Shown here piece after piece: positions 57,849-64,000 of a DNA stretch of 64,000 nucleotides (positions are counted from its first letter, which is position 1; every line of letters starts with the position of its first letter). Position numbers and translations under genes: made by a program. The notes under the pieces are model-generated. The model had not been told where the DNA came from and ran no database searches. It saw only the letters and a list, made by a program, of their open reading frames with translations. Origin of the DNA: Ehretia macrophylla (Eukaryota > Streptophyta > Magnoliopsida > Boraginales > Ehretiaceae). Where the stretch lies: assembly GCA_037974665.1 (NCBI GenBank), contig CM075765.1, positions 61,716,247 to 61,780,246 of the forward strand, read 5' to 3'.

Positions 57849-59707
57849 GGTGGTATCAGAGCTTGTCTAGCTCATAAGCCGGGACAGGGTCCTCGGTCTG
57901 GTGGGTAGTGACCCTTGAATGTGTGCTTGTTAAGTGTGTCTTGAAAGTGTATGCTTGTATGTGAGATTGTGTGTCTTGACTTGAAAGTATGCACCTATGT
58001 GATATAGTTATGTGTTATGTGTTAAATGTTTCTCAAGTAAAAATGTTTCTCAAGTAAAGTGAAGTGTCTAGTTGTGCATTGAATTGACCTATCGAATCGA
58101 CCTCGTGAATTGTTATTTGCTTGAAGTATTGCTTGTAATGTGTGTATTGAAATGTCTTGAATTAGCTATGCCGTGATTTGAATTGATTATGTTGTGCTTG
58201 ACTTGATTGTCGTGCTTGAGTGACTTTGTTGAATAAATTGTTTCGTAAACTTGCTTGCATAATAGTTTAAGCATGTGTATAACTGTGATATATTGGCATT
58301 CATACATGTCCTATGGAAATGGTAAGTAAGTCCTCTTCCTCCCCTGAAGAAAGTGGTTCACAGCTAGCCTCTCAAGGTGTATGGGTTGGCAGGAAATGAA
58401 TGGCATTTAATTAGCCTTTATTTGGGAATTAGTGTTTGCTTTTGGAGCTCGGTTATTGGCGAATCTCTAGGGTCCTCTTCTGTGCTTAACAGCTGTGAAA
58501 GAGTAGTTTTCTTTTAAGGTTTTATTTGGCTATTCTTTGGAGAGCATTCTTTGGTTTTCTTATTGGGTATTCTTTGGAATCTTTTGTTGGCACTTCTCGG
58601 TGGACTTGGCTATTGGGATCTCAATCGGACTTACTGAATGGTATTATCTATGGCATATGTGTCTCGGTCTTTATTGGTGTGATACTGGCATTCCTGATTG
58701 GAAATTCTTCAATGGTATTTTATGGAATTCTCAATGGCCAATTATTTAGTATTTACTTATTGGGCAAACTTGGCAACTTTCTTATTGGAGCATTGTTTTG
58801 GATATCTTTTTCAGTGTTCCTCAGTAGGTTTGGTATTTGGAGTTCCTATCAGACTTATTGTATAATACTACTTATGGTATTCTTTGAAATTCTTATTGGG
58901 TGTTCTATTGGTATTTTCCTTATTAGCAAGGTTGTATGAAGTTTTCACTTGGCAAACAGTGAAGAGGCCTCAGAGTTTGGTTTCAGTATATTGTTCACCA
59001 GTTCGGTGTTTATCCTTGGAGTTTTCATCCATCTGGGAAGCTATGTTTGTTATTCAACTTGATTGTCTTATTGGGCACATTATATTTTCTCTGCTATTCC
59101 TTAGACCTTCTTCTTAGCATTTGATAGCGATACTCGGAATCTAATTGGTTGTCCTATGGGGTTATTGTTTGGAAGGCTTCTTTGGAACTTTTGAAGTATA
59201 TTTGATTGGGTTTCTTAGTATTTTCTCCAGCACTCTTAACAGGGAATTCTTTTATGAAATTCATGACCAGCGGGGTAATTCTTTAGACCTCTAGATGGAA
59301 CCTTTGATTGGGCCTTTATTTGGCTTTTTGCTTCGGGATTCTTGGGCAGTAAAAGTTAGGCTTCTATTGGAGATTCGTGCGTGGGGTATTCTTCTTGTCG
59401 TTATTGTGTGGTATTAATGACATCTACAGTATCTTTGCTATAGTTTTTATTGGTATTATCTCGGCGTTTCTGGTTGGAATTTATTCTTCTTCGGTATTCG
59501 TGTCAACAGGATTCTTGTACGGTATCTACCTTTGAGCCTTTATTTGGCGTTACTGCTTGGCATTTTTACTTGAACTTTCCTATTGGTCATCTTGATGAAG
59601 TACTTGTTCAGTAGCTAATGAAGATTAGTCAGAATTGGATTTCAGATGATGCTGAGTTCTATTGGAAGAAGAATTGTGAGGACGCAATTGTTTTAAAGGG
59701 GGAAGGA
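57849..59707 (+). other. LARD-4 internal region
   Basis: Leader like the other LARDs and the chromovirus, a small tandem duplication of GTTTCTCAAGTAAA (58026-58058), then the T-rich tract with the hydrophobic frame, then GAATTGTGAGGACGCAATTG and the polypurine tract. No retrotransposon protein motif. Confidence 0.8.
58526..58939 (+). pseudogene. Hydrophobic LARD reading frame, LARD-4 copy (broken)
   Basis: 137 codons matching the central part of the LARD-3 frame (QSDLLNGIIYGICVSVFIGV, YLLGKLGNF, RFGIWSSYQTYC). Upstream, a stop (TTTTAAGG near 58511) and a shift interrupt it; downstream a TGA follows KVV, and the NSEEASEFGF segment resumes near 58950. Confidence 0.4.
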
Positions 59708-62500
59708 TGTGATAACCCGAAGCCGGCATCATTTAATAGCACTTGACTGCATTTGATTAAATGTTTAATTAGTTAAATCAACCAATTTGCACTATTTTAA
59801 TATTTCTCTTGGAAGCATTTAGTAGTTGTGTATTGAATAATTAAAAGATTATTACCTATTTCTAATCATTATAGTAACTGAAATTCTTTTCTTGTGATTA
59901 ATTAAGTGTTATCTTAAATGTTAGTGTTTAATTGTATTTGACTACATGTTATATTAACTTTCATTTGTATCTTAATATTGACTTCATAATTTTTTAAAAT
60001 GTTCTAGAAATGGTTAAATTAATTAATTTTGATGAATATTGATTACCTTGATTGCTGTGATTATTTTTAATAATCGGATTTGGTTGTCTTGCATTTAAAT
60101 CGCTCGGTTTTCAAATAAAAGATGAAAGTAACTCCGAGCCGGAGTAAATTTTAAACTATGATGCTTTCCAAAAATGATATATTTCTTAGATTCTTTGAGA
60201 TTTAATTGTCACTTCATTGTTGACGCAAAGTGCATAGCATATCGAGATCGATAGGTAGAGAACGATTTCTAGTCCTCAACAAATAGTGAAAACTAGTGTT
60301 TGGTGTCTTAAATTTTATATTTTAATTGATGTTAGCTAGAATTAATATTTCATTAGTTGTTTTACCTTTAAAATGCATAAAATAAGGCAATTTGACCAAC
60401 TTAAGCTATTTTGACTAAGACTTGACCATTTGACCAAAGGTTTGTTTCCTTAAATAAGCTAAAACAATGCAAAATATAAAAAAATAAAAGCTGAAAACAG
60501 AAACCAGCTAGGGCCGAAAATGGTAGGAGAGAAAAAAGAAAATTTCAACTTCAATTCTTCGCTTCTTCGCATGAGCTTACACGGGGTAGTTTTCGAGGCA
60601 TCCTAGGAGGTTTTCCTTGCGTCTAGGACCGTCTAAGGTGAGGGTTTCATGTTTATTTGCGCATTTGAAAGTTTTATACTTTAACTTTAATTTTTGGGTT
60701 TTATCCATAGAATGTTATTTTGATCATTTTGCGGCTTCTAGAATATTCTCTACCACTCGTAGATCATGTATTTATAGCTTTTTAACATTTTCTGCGGTTT
60801 AATATTGAAATTGAAATATAATTTGTTAGTTGAATAGTAAAACATGAATAGTAAACCCTTGAAACGATAAAGTTGCATTGTTATGCTGTCTGTTGATGTG
60901 AAAAGGTGCTAGGTATGCTAGAATGCCTAAATGCATGATTTGTTTAGGTTGCGTAATGGAAAAAATAAGAAAAATGCCTTGGTGAAAGTCGGGGTTGTTT
61001 AGGTCGAGTTTAGCGTTTTCTCGTTTTGCGTGATGGCATTGTTTCGGGAGGCCATGGAAGCACTTTTGGTGCGATTATGGCGTTGGTTGGGTGTTTGGTT
61101 AGTATAGTTGTAGTTCAAACGAGCAAAGGGGGAAATCGGGGCTTTGCGCGAATTCTAGGGTAAAGTAGGGTTTCGGGGTCCTTAGACGTGCCTTATGGTG
61201 ACCTAGGAGGATTGGCGAAGTCGGTTTCCAGAACTCGTGGCTCGTTTGGAAATGGTAGTATTTTGATAGTTGGGGCCGATTTGTGATTTTGCTTGTTATC
61301 TTGATATTATGCCTATAGAATGCTTAGGGTTGCTTGATATACTTGTTTAATTGGTGTTATTGTTGCTTATTATTGCTTGTTATGCTTGAAAAGTTAGTTG
61401 AATGCTAGTATTGATTGTGATTGCTTGTTATCTCGTTTGTTGTCACTAGTTTGTATTGTAGTGTCGCTCGTTTATTGCCTTGTATCGAGTCTTGCATTGC
61501 ATAGTGTCTCACGCGTGAGTGATGGGCCTCTCTGGGTAGCCTCAGGTTGCCAGTGTTGGTTGCTCTAGCTCTGCTGCTATTCCCTTTTCTCGCTTGGGTT
61601 GCCTCCTAGGGAGATTTGGGTCGTAGATTGATGGTTACTCCCGGGGTATTCCTAACTGGTGTTATAAGGTGGATGCGCGCTTATTGTCATCGTTATCAAC
61701 ATCAAGCTCGAGATTGATGTATCGCTCGTGTAATGGTACATTGCTCGTATGAGTGAACCATAGCCTTCAAAGTGTGGTATAGCTTTGAATGGTTGTGTTA
61801 ATGCTTTCAGTAATTGCTTATTGTATTGATTGTTTGTTTTGGTTGCTTATTTATCAGTTATATTGCTTAACTGTCTTATTTGCATTGCACGACTTTCTTT
61901 CTCTCCAATTCGATATATGTCTCGCCCTCACTGAGTATACGTGTTGTGTATACTCACTCCTCACCACGACATTTCAGGAAATGCCATGTTAGTTGGAAAG
62001 TTCGTGATTTCGTGAAAGTCCGTGCTTGAAGAGTTGTCCTGCGTGCCTATGTGACTGGAGTTGTCAAAGTTGTAAAGTTGTATGCTTTTATGTATTATAT
62101 GTATTTAATGTTAAAGGGGATGTAATTTAAGTTTCATTAGATTATGCATTTTGTTAATGTAGCCTAACTTCAATGGATATTTATAATGACAAAGGAAAAG
62201 AGATAGAAAGGTATGATAGTCTAGCTTATGAAATAGGTTGGTGTAGTTTAATTGCTAAGCTTGAGTGTATATTTACTTGTGATTTGCTTGTTGTGAACCA
62301 AGGCTCGGATGGCCTTGAGGTGGTTGAATGTTTGGACATGGTATTGGTCCACTTATATGCTGTCACAGGTTTTACATGTCGCCTAGAAACAGGGGAGACT
62401 CCGTCCGTTTTCCCTGAAAATTATGCCCGGGTTTTTGGTTTGGGTTGTGAATAGATTGATTGTTAGAACTCCCGGTCTCGAGAGGGATCGGGGTGTCACA
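59708..62500 (+). repeat. LARD-4 3' LTR
   Basis: Direct repeat of 55053-57848, ending GGGTGTCACA beside CCTGG. AAG|GTGAGGG is near 60636. Hairpin I (61632-61653) is weakened by substitutions. Hairpin II is near 61935-61959. Confidence 0.93.
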
Positions 62501-63272
62501 CCTGGGCTCCGGGAGGGGGGGATGTAAGAAAAATTACCAACTTAACCCTTAGCCCAAATATTATATTTTGTTATTTACTAAGATATAATTGGAGGAAATG
62601 TATGGTTAGGTTCCATTTGTATACTTGGTGGAATCTGGCATATTTTAAGCAAACCCTTTGCATGGACTTGACGCGCATTTGTATGGTCTAGAGAGGCTTA
62701 CTTATCTTATAGTTTAGGGGCTTTAGCCGTGTTTGGTTTCATTGCTTGCTGTTTTGTCTGGTTCAATAATACCGCTTGTCCTAGTGACTTTTATGGACCC
62801 ACTGGACTAGAAGCTTCTCAAGCTCAAGTATTTACATTTCTAGTTAGAAACCAACACCTTGGGGCTAACGTGGGATCCACTCAAGGACCTACTGGCATAG
62901 GTAAATATCTAATGTGTTCCCCGACTGGAGAAGTCATTTTTGGAGGAGAAACTATGCATTTTTGGGATCTGCATGCTCCTTGGTTAGAACCTCTAAAGGG
63001 TCCAAATGGGTTGAACATGAGTAGGTTGAAAAAAGATATACAACCTTGGCAAGAACGGCGTTCCACAGAATGTATGACTCATGCTCCTTTAGGTTCTTTA
63101 AATTATGTGGGTGGCGTAGCTACCGAGATCAATGCAGTTAATTATGTCTCTCCTAGAAGTTGCTTGGCTACCTCTCATTTTGTTCTAGGATTCTTCTTCT
63201 TCGTAGGTCACGTTTGAAAAAAGAATTGATCGTGATTTTGAACATGTTCTTTCCATGACCCCTCTTAATTGA
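62501..63272 (+). pseudogene. psbC: psbC, 3' part, with two deletions
   Basis: Resumes CP43 exactly where it was cut. A deletion of roughly 50 bases, removing the segment before the DIIGGHVWLG region, is visible at about 62580. A TGA at 62669-62671 replaces an Arg codon. ORF 62729-63217 reads [29 protein letters not shown] and so on to FFFFVGHV. A second deletion of about 40 bases near 63211 removes the LWHAGRARAAAAG region. The native end is still readable to TGA at 63270-63272. Deletion sizes are estimated by comparison with remembered plastid psbC. Confidence 0.93.
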
Positions 63273-63498
63273 AATGAAACAGGAGATCCAATGCTTAAAG
63301 TATGAATCACTTTGATTCCATCATACATATTTGGATCTGGTCATACTTAAAAAGTATTCCTTTTTTAACTCATTTCTTTATATCTAATCTATTTTTTCTG
63401 GCTTGGCTAGGTGGGAGAGCCGAGCCATTCCCCTTTCTTTATGATATTAGTCCGGGCAAAACCAATAAAGAAATATATCTATTTAATGAGCAAAAAAA
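63273..63498. other. Plastid psbC-trnS spacer
   Basis: Colinear plastid spacer without gene; the 96-codon ORF over it continues antisense through trnS and is accidental. Confidence 0.75.
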
Positions 63499-63590
63499 GG
63501 AAAGAGAGGGATTCGAACCCTCGATAGTTCTTTGTTCAAAACTATACCGGTTTTCAAGACTGGGGCTATCAACCACTCAGCCATCTCTCT
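63499..63590 (-). tRNA. trnS-UGA: trnS-UGA, plastid-derived
   Basis: 92-base class II tRNA on the minus strand (AGAGAGATGGCTGAGTGG at the 5' end; anticodon loop CTTGAAA giving UGA; T-arm GGTTCGAATCC). A few transitions (for example GCTGAG for GCCGAG and changes in the acceptor stem) indicate mild decay. Confidence 0.92.
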
Positions 63591-63926
63591 GAAAGACAAT
63601 TTGTATTTTATTCCTCCGAATAGAACATGACCATAGGAGTGGATACCACCACTAAAGATTGCAGGTGTGAATCTACCGGTCCATCTCTATCTATCCCTAT
63701 ATAGATAGATATATGATCCAACATGCCTATTTGTGAAATGAAAAGAAAAAAAATTTTGATTTCCCTCGACCCTAAAGAAAGTGGTAAAGGGGGTAGTAAT
63801 AAGTCATATAGAATCAATGGATTCATGGTAAAGTAAAATCTCTCAATGATGTATTTTATTACAAATTTTTGATAGAGGGATCAAATGGTATATTTCATTT
63901 GTTGGTAGCGTGGAGGATTAAAAGCA
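63591..63926 (+). other. Plastid trnS-psbZ spacer up to the psbZ start
   Basis: Colinear plastid spacer ending GTGGAGGATTAAAAGCATG, where GGAGG is the psbZ ribosome-binding site and ATG its start codon. psbZ coding sequence does not follow, because an LTR begins here. Confidence 0.75.
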
Positions 63927-64000
63927 TGTCACGCCCCAACTCGACCCCACCTACGATCAGTCAGGACGCAACGGAATTTCGGCAGTATAACGACAGTAAA
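63927..64000 (+). mobile_element. Start of another LTR, cut by window end
   Basis: TGTCACGCCCCAACTCGACC begins at 63927, directly after the psbZ upstream sequence, with the TGT[C/A]ACGCCCC start used by the gypsy LTRs in this window. Orientation is not certain. The candidate TSD is AAGCA (63922-63926). The T and G of the former ATG may belong to the LTR. Confidence 0.65.

Larger units (their letters stand above)
55053..62500 (+). mobile_element. LARD-4: non-autonomous element inserted in plastid-derived psbC
   Basis: TSD CCTGG (55048-55052, 62501-62505). LTRs 55053-57848 and 59708-62500 (about 2.79 kb, TGTGATAACCCGA...GGGTGT[T/C]ACA); internal region 57849-59707. Primer site TGGTATCAGAGC is at 57851-57862, and TTTTAAAGGGGGAAGGA precedes the 3' LTR. 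Plus-sense. The two LTRs are very similar. Same family as LARD-1 and LARD-3. It shows that the plastid DNA was already nuclear when the element arrived. Confidence 0.95.

Overview
This window is repeat-rich nuclear DNA of a flowering plant. Almost all of it can be explained as LTR retrotransposons nested inside one another and inside old organelle-derived DNA. I see no intact host protein-coding gene. Nuclear origin is shown by nested LTR elements with 5-bp target-site duplications (TSDs) and by plastid genes carrying stop codons, frameshifts and transposon insertions. The species cannot be read from the sequence; plastid gene order and chromovirus type fit an angiosperm, probably a eudicot.

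Layout. (1) 1-34234 is one decayed Ty1/copia element: 5' LTR cut by the window start (1-1066 + 8160-8345), internal region in four pieces, 3' LTR 32057-34234. Four later elements sit in it: a non-autonomous 'LARD-1' in the 5' LTR (1067-8159, TSD CTATC), a solo LTR (8781-11680, AGAAC), LARD-2 (13499-19598, ATTGG) and a full-length but broken Ty3/gypsy chromovirus (19828-29360, ACTAT) with gag, protease, RT, RNase H, integrase and chromodomain on the minus strand. (2) 34235-36228 is the right part of an older LTR into which the copia element inserted. (3) 36229-36569 + 49549-about 50600 resembles plant mitochondrial intergenic DNA. It is split by LARD-3 (36575-49543, GCACT), whose 5' LTR holds a chromovirus solo LTR (38781-44441, ATACG), which itself holds another solo LTR (40035-43395, GCTAT). 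(4) About 50600-63926 is colinear plastid DNA (trnD, trnY, trnE, trnT, psbD, psbC, trnS, start of psbZ), all decayed. psbC is split by LARD-4 (55053-62500, CCTGG), and another LTR begins at the psbZ start codon (63927 to window end).

How the parts relate. The LARDs have no gag-pol, but share with the chromovirus the initiator-Met-tRNA primer site, the leader just after it, the polypurine tract and blocks of LTR sequence. The likely reading is that chromovirus proteins mobilise them. The most interesting signals lie in the LTRs. Two short hairpins keep their pairing while the paired bases change between LTR families, one with a TCCGGA-type palindromic loop. A splice-donor-like AAG|GTGAGG and an acceptor-like TTTCAG|G recur at matching places. 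The LARD internal regions also share a T-rich, hydrophobic reading frame.
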